Below are positions 1 to 12,600 of a stretch of DNA of 64,000 nt, in pieces (the first letter of the stretch is position 1; every line of letters starts with the position of its first letter). The stretch comes from Paracyclopina nana (taxonomy: Eukaryota > Arthropoda > Copepoda > Cyclopoida > Cyclopettidae). The translations under genes and the position numbers were made by a program. The notes below the pieces were generated by a model. That model searched no databases and had not been told where the DNA came from. It saw only the letters and a program-made list of their open reading frames with translations. The stretch lies in assembly GCA_019096065.1 (NCBI GenBank), contig JAGUCH010000008.1, forward strand, positions 5,027,001-5,091,000, in the 5' to 3' direction.

Positions 1-381
1 ACTTTTATACCTTTTGGGATGGCAAGTCAAATGGCATCCTGGCACGCCACTGCTGAAATGGCATGGGTCACCTCCGTCCGCGCTACTCTTCCACCTCCAA
101 CCTTTGGTGCGCGCGCGCGAGCGCCGGCCGGCCGCGCGCCCGCTCTCGCGGCTTGGCTCAGTGGCGCCGCGCGGCGCGCGCGAGTCAAGGCAGTTGAGTG
201 AGTGAGCCGGGCGGAGTAGCGAGGACGGTGCTCGGTTTCAGTTTCCAGCTTCTTTGCTACTGAGTTGAAGTCGCGCAACCGGACGAGTTCTGCAACACGG
301 GCTACACGTGAACGACATAAGGCAACGCTGGGCGTGGACGCAGTGCTCGATGGACATGACACAACGCTAACCAGCGGCGCA
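1..381 (+). promoter_or_regulatory. CpG-rich promoter/5' UTR region of the SOD gene
   Basis: Bases 105-240 are strongly GC- and CpG-rich (alternating GCGCGC and CGGCCGGCC), unlike the AT-rich surroundings, and lie directly upstream of the signal-peptide exon starting at 382. I infer a CpG-type promoter and 5' UTR. No TATA box is evident and the transcription start cannot be placed. Confidence 0.45.
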
Positions 382-3300
382 ATGTGGCTCCTTTTGGCCC
401 TCGCTTGGGCCCAATTCGGGATGCACCTGGGTAAGGAATTTCGGGCTCTTGCGCTTTTGGCAAAAGTCGAGGAAAGCCTCTCATCCTTTATGGAAAGCCA
501 TTTTTGCCGCGTCCACGTACCACCGACTTTTCCGTCATGCCATCTTCTCCTTTTTTTATATTCCCTCGAAGGCCTCCGAGGCCATAAAAAGCGCGGCCGG
601 TCGCGAGGACGCAAAGTTGCCAGATCTCTTTCCATTGCACTGAAGCTCCATGCTCGGCTAGCTGCGGGTTGCGGCCATTGATTATTGAAAAAACAGTCCG
701 GCCCCCTTTGATTTTTCAATTGAGGTCAACATGCTGTAACGACTGGTTATGGCTCACGCCTCTTTATTAAAGAGGTCATTAGGGAGATGACGGACCCTGA
801 GCGCAATTAGGTAGCATAAACGAAGGCTGTCGCGTTTGGCCTTCGTTCGAGCTCCTCGTCACTGATGCGATACGACTTGCCCTCGAATTGCAGCTTGCTA
901 AGTAAACACGTTCAAATCCTCTTTTCGAAGCGGAGAAACGGGTCCATTTTTTGAAACTCTAGCTGCTGCTTTTTTCGGCCGGAAAAGCTGCTGCGTCCAA
1001 TTTGCGAGCTGAAAGATGGAGCTCGGAGCTTGCGCGCACCACACAAATTAAGCAATTCTCTTTCCCCGTTTGACACTTGACGTGACAGAGAGATTTAGAT
1101 CAGCATCATTTCCTAAATTGAATCCTTAGCGTTGCGCGCCATTGTAGTACAATGTTAGGGGGCTCGTTTTGCCACACCTTGCCTTTTTTGCCACTCGGTG
1201 GAAATTCATTTCACCCCGGGCAGTAAAAACTATATGGCAGGACATATTTAGCTCTCGCGCTTCGGGCCAATCTGTGCTGTATATATGGCCGGAGTGTGCG
1301 CCATGTTTATTTTGCTAAAAGAAGAGCTATGGGAGGATGTTTATGTGGGGTGCATAGATGTAGTATCTTCACGTGAGTGCCTTGATGGACATGGACTTCA
1401 TTTTCAAAGGCTTTTTCGGCCTATGGAACCTTTTAAAAGCCCCAGTGTGAGTGTGTCATACAAATGACTCATTAATCTCGGCCAGGGAATCTTTTGAAAT
1501 TCCCCCACGTTTCCTTTGGAAAACAGACGGCGCTTCGTATTGATGATCATAGCGCCGCGCATGACCATAATAATGGTAGTAATAATGATGGTTAGAGGAA
1601 GTGTGTGCAAATCATTTTTGCCTACTTCAAGGCATTATTCATTGCAAGCATGATTCTCCCATTCGGCGTTTGTTTTTCATTACGTTGAGTGAGTACTACT
1701 ATACATGTCGTGAAAAGCAAAATGCAACAGCTTTTATTTACGATTCGTGGATATTGTTCATAGTCTATGCAGTGTAGTCATCATGCATTATGAAACCTGT
1801 TTCGAGTTGGATTCTATGGCGAGTGGCCTATATCAGTGTTTAGGAGCCTTTTGTAGCATGAAAAGGAATTTTTCTTCTGCTGCCAGAGCAGAAAAAGAAA
1901 AGTTTCTTCCGCTGGCTAACAATTTCCTCTCGTTTTTAACCTATACATAGCAAGCCAATTTGTAGTACTTTCTTCTGCTCTCAGGATATTCGTGCGGAGT
2001 GACCTCAGAACGATGTATTTTCCCATCTCCGGATGACTCGAGTGTGAACAGCTGCATAAACCGGCCAACGAGTCTTGAAAATGCCACAGACCTGCAAAGT
2101 GTCTATTACTGCCAAACTCGACCCAGTGAGTCCACCAGTGAGCACGCTTGGGCCAAATGTAACGGAGGATGCTTCGAAGACGAGTCTTTGGAAAGTAAGC
2201 ATAATGGTATAAGCGGTTTTAAAAATTCGGGTACACACCGTTTTTTCTCTCCACGTTTAGGTCCTTTGGAGTTTGGAGGAGACATGGCATCAGTAGCAAC
2301 CATGTGCAAAACCGAGCCGGCCAAGTGTGCGTTTCCGTTCACCTTCAAGGGCGTGACATATCGAAAATGCACACGAAGTTTGCTCGGCATTCCTTCAGAC
2401 GAATCTGCTGCACCTACTGAAGGAGAATCGGAAGAAAAGACAGAAGAATCGTTTCTGTGGTGCGCGACGGAGACAGACCAAGTTGGAAATATGCTCGAAG
2501 GAATGTGGGGCATGTGTGATCTTGCAACGTGTGTAGATGACGACAGTAAGCGAAACTCACTCTTGTTATTGGCCGGATCACTCGTGTTTTCAATTGGCAA
2601 CCTCTGCAGCATTCTCAAATGTTAGGGGAGAAGGCCAAGAAATGCTTTTAAAGGCACTTTCTCGCCATATTGTATGCCAATCCAGCTAAACCTTTTTTTC
2701 TGAGTTATTATCTAAATTACAAAAGGTGTAGAAGTGATGCTCCTTTCATCAATTGTAAATGTTTGACGTATCGCAAGTTTAGCAAAAATTGCAGTTGTAA
2801 AAAGTTTTGGATCCGAGGTGACTTTGACTTTTCTAAAGAACGTGCGTGTGTCCCATTTGCTTGAATTGCACATTTTTCTCTTTAGCAGGTGAAGAGACAG
2901 CTGGGGAAGCTTCTACAGATGCTGAAGCCATTTGTAAGTCTAAGCAGGACCACGCTGGATATATTTTACCTAATATAATGTTACTCGGTATTGCAGACGC
3001 AGAAGTGACCATATCGGCAGAAAGCAACGACGCCAATGTCAGTGCAACAATACAATTTCAGCAGCTGAGTGCGCAAGGACCTCTCCAGATTAGTGGCCAA
3101 GTGTTTGGGCTTCTTCCTGGTCAAAGGCATGGCTTCCATGTGCATGAGCATCCAGACACCTCAAATCAATGCATGGCTGCAGGTGGCCACTTTAACCCAC
3201 ACAACGTAAGATTGCCGAAAAATCAATCTTCAAAGATTTAAAAAAAAATTGTTAAACATACTGCAGCAATAATTGAAATATTTCATATTTGTTTTCTGAA

Positions 3301-5342
3301 ATTATTGTACCAATCAGCAAGCCACGAAAAGTCAAGATCGTAGTTCCTCATGCATGCAATAAACGCTATGGAGGATTTACGGCTAAAGAGGTTTTTTTTT
3401 CTTCTTCAGGTATTCCATGGAAGTTCCAACTCGGAAATCAGACATGCAGGGGATTTTGGCAACATCATCTCTGACTCAAGCGGGGTGGCATCGTTTGAAA
3501 TGTCAATAGCGTCTGGTTCGAGCAGCCTTTTTGGAGATCATAGCCTGATAGGTCGCACTCTGGTCATCCACGCAGGCGAGGACGATTTGGGAGAGAATCC
3601 AGACGAAGGCAGCAAAACTGTGGGCAATGCTGGAGCTCGTCTAGCCTGTGGCATCATCACTCAAAAAGAAGCGATATCTCAGTGGAATCTCACACTCATC
3701 ATCATTATTGTTTTGGCAGTGATAATTGCCCTGCTTTTACTGCTTATCTCAGCCCTCATATGCTACTGCTGTAAAAAGTGAGTTTTATCACCTTTTCTGC
3801 ACCTTTCACAGCACTCATTTTCCCCCTCCTCTAACAAAAAATAGGAAACGTCAAATAAGTACAGAGAAAGGTGAGGAAGGAATTCCATTCCAAAATGGTG
3901 ATATGAAGAAAAAGCCTCTCTATGACGAGCTGTCAATACCCTTTATTGATGCGTCTCCCACGCCAACTCCCAAAGTTGGGAGGAGCACCGAAAGGTATCG
4001 TAAAAATTCAACTGATTAAAGCTGAAAATACTTTTAGCAATTACTTTCTTCAAAACGTTTCGTAGGTTGTCGTTCTTCAACAGAACTCCTAGCATAGGCA
4101 GATCAAGGGGCTCTCTTTCCAGTAAGTGCACAATTTAAATGTCAACATCTATTCTCAATTTTTTTCTGTACATAGAAAGTCGGGTCGCGGTAAAAGGCAC
4201 ACTCAGCGCACTCAGCACACTAGGCACACTATGATATGGCAGGTAAATTTCTCTGTCAGTGTGCTTTTTACTGTGGAGTGTGCATTTTACCAAATTGTAA
4301 AAGGCACTCTGAAGAGATAAAGAGGCCATAAGGAAGTGCGAAAAATCAATCAAATCTGTTAAAGTTTCATATAATCCTCAACTTAATTGCTATGAAAAAT
4401 GAGAAAATCCAAAATAAATTATTAACAATCTGTTGGAGAAATGTTCCATAAAAGTTTAAGAGATTCAGTTCCTATACTTTTTGATTCTGCATACTTAGTA
4501 AATCCAAGCAAAGGTTTGATAAGTGGAGTGACAAAAATGGACAAACAAAAAAAATCTAAGAGAAAAATGGCCAAAAAAAGATAACATTTATTATTTAATA
4601 TTTTAGACTTTTTGTCTAACATAATTTGAGAAATAACTTTATAAAACATGAATGTTGTTGAGATTTATTTGACTCTTAATTATTTTCTGAATGACTCAGC
4701 ACACTGTTTTTTTAAAATTTGTATTAGTGGAGTTCAGCTGGAGAGGAGCTGTTGAGATTTACTTGACTCATAGTTTCTGAAAGACTAAACACACTGTTTT
4801 TGTTTTCAAATAGATATTAGTGAAGTTCAGTTGGAAAAGATAGCATTAAGTTGGAATATCATATTTTTTATGGTTGATTAATTTCTCGCACCTCCTTGTC
4901 ATAACTTTGTCACTGGAGTGTGCTTTTTACAAATTGGAAAAACGCACAATCAATGGTAAAAAGCACACTCACTGAGAAATTTACCTGCCATATCATAGTG
5001 TGCTCAGTGTGCCGGTGTGCCTAGTGCGCCTTTTACTGCTACCGTAGAAAGTCTTCAGTTTTTCTTTTTGTTCACAAATTGCTCTTTTTCAGATGAGGAT
5101 CCCATCAAAGCCTAGATGTTTAGTTTTTTAGTTGTGAGTTAATCCACGTTTTTTTTTCACGTTGTTCTGTTCCTATCTTCTTTTTCTGCTGGAATTTATT
5201 TGCAAATGAAAATGGCCAGATTAATGCAAATCAATTATGAATTTCAGTTCCTCCTCCATATGAGCCTCCACCTCCACCTGCCAGCCAAGAAATCAATTGG
5301 AAAGGCTTGAGGAAGACGAGTCGACAGAAAATCTTAGTGTGA
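382..5342 (+). CDS. Membrane-anchored Cu/Zn superoxide dismutase with FN2 ectodomain
   Basis: Exons 382-430, 1985-2194, 2261-2545, 2889-2933, 2997-3205, 3410-3777, 3845-3994, 4066-4121 and a last exon at 5248-5342 (or 5093-5115) join in phase into 488 (or 464) residues. Order: signal peptide (MWLLLALAWA..), a Cys-rich FN2-like segment, a clearer fibronectin type II module (CAFPF..YRKC..WCAT..WGMC), a complete Cu/Zn SOD domain (about 197-350), one hydrophobic TM helix (about 360-384) and a cytoplasmic tail of about 100 residues. All SOD ligands are visible: HVH, GGHFNP, FHG, RHAGD and VIHAG supply the Cu/Zn histidines and the zinc Asp; the disulfide cysteines and the active-site Arg of GARLACG are present. 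So it should dismutate superoxide outside the cell, tethered to the membrane (inference). Extracellular SODs are common; this FN2-SOD-TM order is unusual. A polyA signal lies at 5536. Gene symbol uncertain. Confidence 0.85.
4182..5044. mobile_element. Non-autonomous TIR element in the SOD last intron
   Basis: The ends are inverted repeats of about 135 bp, starting GGGTCGCGGTAAAAGGCAC on the left and CGGTAGCAGTAAAAGGCGCAC on the right (20 bases shown at most). Identical 9 bp flanks TAGAAAGTC lie at 4173-4181 and 5045-5053, a target-site duplication. The arms carry repeated GGCACAC/AGTGTGC blocks and a shared TATGATATGGCAGGTAAATT segment. The core is AT-rich with no transposase seen. The 8-9 bp duplication would suit Merlin, P, hAT or MULE families; I cannot choose between them. 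Confidence 0.8.
5093..5115 (+). other. Alternative last exon of the SOD gene (NEDPIKA tail)
   Basis: After a TTTTTCAG acceptor, 23 bases in the same phase as exon 8 give the short tail NEDPIKA followed by TAG. The other in-phase choice, 5248-5342, gives a proline-rich PPPYEPPPPP tail ending at TGA. No polyA signal is seen between 5115 and 5536, so the two could share one 3' UTR by alternative acceptor use. Confidence 0.4.
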
Positions 5343-5535
5343 ACAAAACAACCAGGAAAAAACGTATGAATCTCACATTCACTACATATTATAAAGAAGA
5401 AGAACAAAAATCTGTTGAATTGCCACCACCTACCACCAATGTGCCATAGACTACTTAACGACAACAGCAACAATAATAACAATAATATTTGAAGCAAGTA
5501 ATCTAACTTAGTCATAGAGGAGTGTCAAGAGAGTT

Positions 5536-5541
5536 AATAAA
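5536..5541 (+). terminator. PolyA signal of the SOD gene
   Basis: AATAAA about 200 bases after the stop at 5342, and the first such signal after either alternative stop. Confidence 0.55.
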
Positions 5542-5668
5542 TATACAAATATCCCTATGTTGATTATCATCATGAACGTTGTCAAATTCTGGCTTATCAA
5601 AAATGCAGCCCTCTATTTAAGCCGAGAATAGGATTCTGTAGCATCATTGTGATAGAGGAGCTGTCAAA

Positions 5669-7666
5669 ATGCCAAGGTGGGCAGATACTCTCCTTTTCTC
5701 CTCTCTTGTAATTATAACTTTGGTTCAAGGCCAACAAGAAAGGCCAAACTTTGTCTTCATCCTTGCTGACGACCTAGGTGAGTTGTCTGGTAATCCTCTG
5801 AATATCTTGTGTACATTAGACATTGTCTTACTATAAAAGGTTTCAATGACATTGGCTACACCAACCCTGAGGTAATAACTCCCAATTTGGATGCTTTGGC
5901 AGCAAGTGGAATCATCTTGGACAGGAATTACGTTCAGCCTGTTTGCACACCAACCAGATCTTCACTGATGACTGGAAGATATCCATACAAAATTGGCAGA
6001 CAGGTATGCGATAATAATTGATTTGACTTTTCGCAAATAATCCTAACTTACCTTTTTCTCAAAGGGAGTTCTGCCTATCTTACCCAATCAGCCAACTGGG
6101 TTAACCCTAGACCACAAGCTTCTGCCTCAGCACTTGCAGCAAAGTGGATATGCTACCCACATGATAGGAAAGTAAGAAACTTGCCTACTGTTGATGGCTA
6201 AAAGCACTTTTAAGTCCTCTTTGTAAAAGGTGGCATTTAGGGAGCTGCAAAACTGACTTTTTGCCGTTAAACCGAGGATTTGACTCATTTTTCGGCTTTT
6301 GGTCGGCTGCAATCGTAAGCAATAATTTTAAAAATATCACAAATTGATGACTGTGAATTTTTATTATGTAGGATTACTATGACAAAACTGTCCCTGGAGG
6401 GCTTGGTGGTAGTAGCTGTTATGACTTATTCTCAAATGAGACCATATATGAAGATAGGGAAACTTACTCAATCGTAAAATAAGGAAAATTAATCAGTGCC
6501 AGTAATTACAAGATTTTTTTTAGGAATTGCACGCTGAAAAAGCAATAGAAGTCATTTCAAGCCATGACCCAAGTAATCCACTATTTTTGTACTTAGCCCT
6601 GCAATCTCCACACACTCCACTGCAGGTTCCAGAGGTGAGAAGAGGAATAAATCTTAACTTAGAGGCTCTACAAATCCTTTTGCTTTCACAGAGATTTGAA
6701 GATATGTACCCTGGAGTGAGAGGCCCAAGAAAAACATATTTAGGCATGGTGACAGCAATGGACGAAGCGATTGGCTTAGTTATTGAGGCCCTCAAATCAA
6801 AAGGCCTCTATGAGAACTCAATCATAGTGTTTTCCAGTGATAATGGAGGCATGCCTTTGACAGGAGGAGCATCTAATGATCCTCTGAGAGGAATGAAGGG
6901 CAATTTGTATGAAGGAGGTGTAAGAGTGCCCGGATTGGTCCATGCTCCAAAATACATCCAAAATTCAGGGTACTTACCCCTCAAATATAAACTAAAATTA
7001 AAAATAGGACTGCCTTGTTTAGCAAAGTCAATTCCTAGGAATGAATTAGTATCACAATTAGCATTCAGTTTTTTCAATCCAAAAATAGATGCTTGATTAC
7101 TACAGGAAACATGTAGGCTTATAATTTAAGGTCTTTTTTATATAGTTCAATCTATGGGAATTTGCTCCATGTCACGGATTGGTTCCCCACCATTCTAAAA
7201 ATGGCCCAAGTTGATGACTACGACTCAATAGTGACTGGAATTGATGGTGTGGATCAATCTTCAGCCATTTTTGGACCCAGCCAAAAAGAGCAACCGAGGT
7301 AAATTCAATTTCAGCCAATAGTGGGGTGACTGTTCAGTTAACATTTATGCTTAAAGGAAAATTGTCGTCAACGAGTTGAGTACCATCAACTTGGGCCATT
7401 TTAGGGGAGCTTTTCAAATTGATGGAGGCTGGAAACTGGTGCTGAATCCGGCTGGAACAATTCTATTTAATCGATACGAATTGTACAATGTTCTGGACGA
7501 TCCGAGTGAATCCAACGACCTATCCGATGTTTACCCTGAACTCTTTGAAGAAATGAAACTCATGATGGATGAATTGTTTGAGGAAATGGTTCCAGAAGAC
7601 AATCCTGATTCATTAGATGTGGACGTTTGCGATGAAAACGGCAACATTAGAACTGGCTGGTGTTGA
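5669..7666 (+). CDS. Arylsulfatase B-type sulfatase, secreted/lysosomal
   Basis: Nine exons (5669-5777, 5840-6003, 6065-6171, 6230-6314, 6372-6473, 6524-6634, 6692-6969, 7146-7298, 7357-7666) with GT-AG introns join in phase into 472 residues. An N-terminal hydrophobic segment ([14 protein letters not shown]) is a signal peptide. The sulfatase active site is complete: metal-binding DD at 34-35, the formylglycine motif CTPTR with Cys72 as the residue to be oxidised, Lys-His in KWHLG, the [10 protein letters not shown] histidine, SDNGG, and the lysine of [10 protein letters not shown]. The order and spacing match the ARSB/ARSI/ARSJ group, which removes sulfate from N-acetylgalactosamine 4-sulfate in dermatan and chondroitin sulfate; the exact substrate cannot be read from sequence. 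Most introns are about 50-85 bases, the longest 176. AATAAA follows at 7706. Confidence 0.93.
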
Positions 7667-7705
7667 AAAAAAGTACTATAATTGCCTCATATAAGTCAGT
7701 TGCCA

Positions 7706-7711
7706 AATAAA
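7706..7711 (+). terminator. PolyA signal of the arylsulfatase gene
   Basis: AATAAA 40 bases after the stop codon, with a second one shortly after. Confidence 0.7.
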
Positions 7712-8031
7712 TAGAGCAAATTTATTAATAAATGCTTGGTTTTGAGCCATTGAAGCAAAACGAGTGTGAATGTAGTATGCAACAGTGATCTAGATAATAA
7801 CATCGAAAATCTTTTCAGAGCTTTAATAAGCGGATTAAAAAAAGAAAAAATTCGTGTCAATTAGCTCAATGACATTCAGGGAGCCTCTAAAGGCAAAGAG
7901 CTCTCGATATAACAGGAGAAATCCAGATGAAGCTTTCTATACATATGTTCTAACTTTGCTGACGTGACATACAAAAATGAAGAGCAAAACTACGCATACT
8001 TTATGTAAAGCGTGAAAGCATATGGAATATT

Positions 8032-8037
8032 TTTATT
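8032..8037 (-). terminator. PolyA signal of the small two-TM protein gene
   Basis: TTTATT on the plus strand is AATAAA on the minus strand, about 200 bases after the stop at 8234. The gene converges on the arylsulfatase; 7712-8030 between them holds nothing else I recognise. Confidence 0.5.
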
Positions 8038-8233
8038 TGTATAGTATAAAAAAGTGATTGAGTACAACATACAAAATGGAGGACTTTTTGCTACTTTTCT
8101 TTCAAGTCAAGTGCGATCACAGTACTATTTGTTTTGGACCAGTGCTTATACATTGATGAATACATTTTGTGTGTAGCTGTGTAGAAGTATAAAAATCTGC
8201 TGCTTAAAATTGTATAATGTAGAAAAGTGACAG

Positions 8234-8567
8234 TTAAATGTCTTTCATATGCTCATTTGTGAAGCTCCTTTGTTGGCTTAAAACGTCTTCTGCGTAGATT
8301 GGATACCCACCAGACATGGCTCCCTTGTAAGTTCTCCACAACCAAATGACTGAGCCGAAAGTAAACAAGATGGGCAGGGGCAAATACAGAACCAAAAACC
8401 ATGGCTCTTCGTGAATCTGCCCACGTAAAAATATCAATGAGTGCGGGAGAGATTGCCAAAAAGTATGATCTTACTTGAAATACAAATCCATTGATATGCA
8501 CAGTAAGGATGAAAAGCATGGAAACCACGAGGAAAATGCCAGCACAAATGTTCCCAGAGTTTGACAT
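8234..8567 (-). CDS. Small two-transmembrane protein, unrecognised
   Basis: Two exons, 8567-8475 and 8416-8234, are joined by a 58 base intron (donor GTAAGA, acceptor GGGCAG) in phase 0 and give 90-91 residues. Two hydrophobic helices are evident: AGIFLVVSMLFILTVHI near residues 9-25 and LVLYLPLPILFTFGSVIWLW near 38-57. A charged C-terminal tail (RTYKGAMSGGYPIYAEDVL..) follows. The N-terminus is uncharged and is not a typical signal peptide, so a hairpin membrane protein is likely. The clean splice sites, the open frame across both exons and a downstream polyA signal support a real gene. I do not recognise the family. Confidence 0.65.
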
Positions 8568-9639
8568 CTTGATGCAACCAAAGGTACTAGTAAAAAATGC
8601 TCACTTTTAGTATCTTTTTCCAGCTCACATTTTACAAGAGCAGCATGTCAGCTGAAGCCTGAAAGAAGTGTGTTGATCCTCTCTTACGTACCGTGTGCTG
8701 TCTTTGACAGAGTAGGGTATCATCTGTCTAAAATGGCTATAGATGGCGCAGCTATCGACTTACAACATCAGAGCCATCTATACTGGCAACAAAAAAGTAC
8801 CAACCATGCATTCCTTTGTTTGCTGGAAATTACTCACTTTTTCAGCCTTGCGTGGAGCTATAATTTTGCTAATGGCTCACAAAGTTAGCATACATAGTCT
8901 GATATTTAATTTTTGCATTATCTGCTTGAATGAAAAGGTTGTTCTCTCAAAATGTTTATTAACGAGCGAAATGCTGCGATTTACAACCTCTAATTGGCCA
9001 TTTGATGGAGTAAATCTTTCCCAATTGAGTGATTAATGCTGATGAGATATCAAACACTGCAGTAGTAATAGGTACAGTAAAAAATGCAGCAAAGCAGGTC
9101 TGCTTTCGGTTGAAGTCATTAGGAAATTAATGTGCACATAAAGTTACGGCAAATGTGGCGGAAAATTGTCCGGACTCAAAGAAGGGTTGTTGCTTGCTAC
9201 ACACACTTTTAAGTATGGAAAATGCGTGTTTACTACCTGAAATGGCCATTTTACATGCAACAACTCAGCAAGCATATATGAAAAAAGGACATATTATTGA
9301 AAAGAGATGAGAGTGGTAGCAAGCCTAGTTGTTGGGTGTATTTGTAGTAAAACACAAATTCTCCTTAATGGTTAATGGAAATAACAGCAATCTTAAGTAG
9401 TTTACATAATAATAATGATGATAATAAATTCTAATTGAAATTGAGTGACAACTTCTTCTTCAATTCATAGTGATGCTTTGGTGTGGATGTGTGGCTCAGA
9501 AAACAAACGATATATTGTAGTCATAGTAGAAGGGTATACAAGGATTCTTCTTCTTGTTCAAGTTGAGATCAAAATCACAGATATTTCACTAGTAGTTCAT
9601 TTTTGTGAGGTCAACCAGTAAAATGATGAGAGGTTACTT
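8568..9639. other. Intergenic region between the two-TM gene and the PKNOX 3' end
   Basis: No supported coding sequence. It holds the 5' side of the small two-TM gene, a CTCF-like AGATGGCGCAG at 8741-8751, and probably the PKNOX 3' UTR; a minus-strand AATAAA lies at 8954-8959. Confidence 0.4.
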
Positions 9640-12600
9640 TTAAATCACTTCAATTTGGCCAGATGAGCATGAGGTGTCACTTGTCTCCAGAATGCCTGTA
9701 AGAGAATAAGAATTAACTTTGGGTGTACACCACCAAAAAGCAAAAAAGCATCATAATTACTTGGAGTGGTGGTGAGCTTCTTTTGTCTCGTTTCAATGGG
9801 CAGCAGAATTCTTCTCCTCGCATTTATGAACCAATTGTTAACTTGGAGCAAAGACAAGTGGGTTTGCTGAGCAATTTGCCTCTTTTCGTCTTCTGTTGGA
9901 TATGGATGCTGAAATGGAGGAAGACAAAAGAAAGTAGTCATAGTAGTTGACGATGGGATTTTTGTCCCATTTTCAGCACGAGAGAAAGAAAAGGGCCATT
10001 ATTATTGCTCCCCCCTAAAAAGGAGAACAACAACAGCAGCAGCAGCACAAAGACAAATTTGCATCAAACTTCCACGATAGCCATAAAAAAATCCCCGCCT
10101 GAAACTTTGGACTTTCTTTTTTAATAAATCAACTTTTGTTTTTTATCAGGTTTTGTTGTCTGGTGGCACCACTGTCCAATTGGCCATTCCGGCCAAGCAG
10201 CCGTCCAGCCAACTGGCAAAAACACTGGCGCCACCTGGTGGTAATTTTTCAGGGAAACATAAACATGGACAGTTAATATTAGCTAATGGCATTTTTTGTT
10301 GCTTTTAATGGCTTTTTGTCAAACCAGTGCTATACCCTTTTCAGAATGGAATTAGCCTTGTGCACAGGGTTTTTTGGCGCAAAAAGTGGCTCGTATAGTT
10401 GTAGTAGCAATTCTCCCTCATTCGGAATTATCGCCATTAAGAGCTCTCATTATAGCCCTTGTAATTGTTTTTAAATGGGATTGCACTGGCGTAATCATGC
10501 AAGCCTATTCAAAATTGCTTTTCTCTAGGTACACATTGCTTCCTGCAAGCTCCTCCTCATCAAAAAGAAAAGATTAGACATGATAAATTACCACAATATG
10601 CTGGAACAACCAGGCGCGCATCACATTTGTGGCGAATCGAGGCAAAACCCCACGTTTTTGCTGAATTCTTGATGATTGCAGTAGTGGATTTTCCAAATTC
10701 TCGACGTCATCAACAAGCCCCGCTAATGTGGTACCTAGGCAAAAAAACCGTAATAACAAATTGACACCGAAACTACTATTTTAATGCAAAAACTTACGAC
10801 ATCTAATAATAATCAAGCTGTTTTCAGCTATTCTTCGCTCACATCGTTATTGTCATTTAAAAGGCCGATTTCATATAAGCAAGCTCAAATAAGCAAGGTA
10901 TTTTGGAGGCCTATAGCTCAGCAACTACTCAATCGATGAGGTACATCGAGGCCATCGAGGTACATAAATTTGGTAGGATTCATGAGAAGAGCATAATAAG
11001 CCACCATACCAAATTTCAATTAGATCTGATGATCCCAAAGCTAGTGTGACTGCCTGCCCAATAAGACAAGCTAGATATCTAGCTTTGCTAATAAAATGGA
11101 CTCCACTATACGGCCTCGGAACTTAATCAAATTTGAAACACAGCTGTAGGTTGACATTTAGATGAGCCATTTTGGTGCCAATACATTCAGTATTTGCTGA
11201 GATATCAGCCTCCAAAGATCCTAGCTAAGCTTGCCTTAGGTTTTCGAAAATATGAAATCGGCCCGAATGTGTCATTTTTCAAAGCATCAATATTACCAGT
11301 AACTTACTTGAAGCTATTGAGTCGTTTTCTATGGATGATGGGTCTGGAAATGGATTTGAAGCTATTTCTTTCAAGGGTGTGGATCCGTCAATATTGATGG
11401 TAGGTAGCTGCACTTTTTTGTGCCTCCTCTCAAGCTCCCTCTGGTGTTGCAATTTGGCGAAACTTTGCAAGTGATGACTTCCCATGCTATTTCTCATCAT
11501 CATTGTACTGGCTGATCTTTGCTCTAAGTCTAATACAGTCCCTGAAGTTGAAAGAGGAGCCTGGAATTAAATTGAGGGCCACAACTTTACTACCCCCAGG
11601 TTTGCCAAAAGGAAAATTGCAGTTTTCAAAAAAAAAGTAATTGTGGGGCCTCTGCTACGTTCCAATCAGCAAGTTTGTGGTGGTGATCAGTGCATTTTAG
11701 TAGTGCATCAAATTAGTGAACGACAAAAAAAAGTCTTTTTGGGTCACGCATTGAAAGATCCCTCTACTCTTTTATGTCTTCCAAAATATTTTGTTGGATA
11801 TAGCGAAAATTGTAGAGGGCGCTTTTGAGATGAGCCGCCCTAGGTGACCCAACCCGTACGTACGTGCGTTACAGTACACTTGAAGAGGACAATTCTTACA
11901 TTATGATGGGCCGCAACTGGATGATGATAGTACATGGCTGCAGCAGCCGCAGCCGCAGCTGCTGCCTGGTTTTGTGACATTGCATGTGGCGGAGGGCCCC
12001 CCATCATTCGAGGGGGCCCGGGGGGCATAGCACCCCCGCTGTTACTGTCATCACTGTCATACCCTCCGTAGTCACTCCGTAGTAAGTTTTCACTTTGCAT
12101 TTTCCCTTTGAGGCAAGTGATGTACCGGTTACAAAAGTCTTTGCACAGCTCCTGAACTTTTTCCAACTCCAGCAGGTGAATCCTCAACACCTGAATCGCT
12201 TTGATCATCTGAAAATTGCAATGATGGATTACCAAATTTTGCAATTCACTTGTTTTTTGCTCTTACCAGATCATTGACGTCTTGATTGTCAGTAAAAAAT
12301 GGCTTGCCTTCTCTGCCTTGGTGCTGAACGAAAGCCTGAATATCTAGGTTGAAGCTCTCTGTTGAAGGACAATCAGTTGACTGGGTGGCCAATTCGCACT
12401 TTTCGAAAAGAAGTGCCAAAAGTGGGAACAAGGGATGCCTAAAGAAATTTAATGAAGCAGGCCGTTCTCATATTCCCGCAAAAAGCAAAGCTCAAAAAAA
12501 GCTAAGCAAACATTTAAAGCTAAGAAGCTGCTTCGATTAAATGTTGAGCGAAATTAACCAAATCAAACCAGCTATATCACTCAACCTAATACAAAATGAA

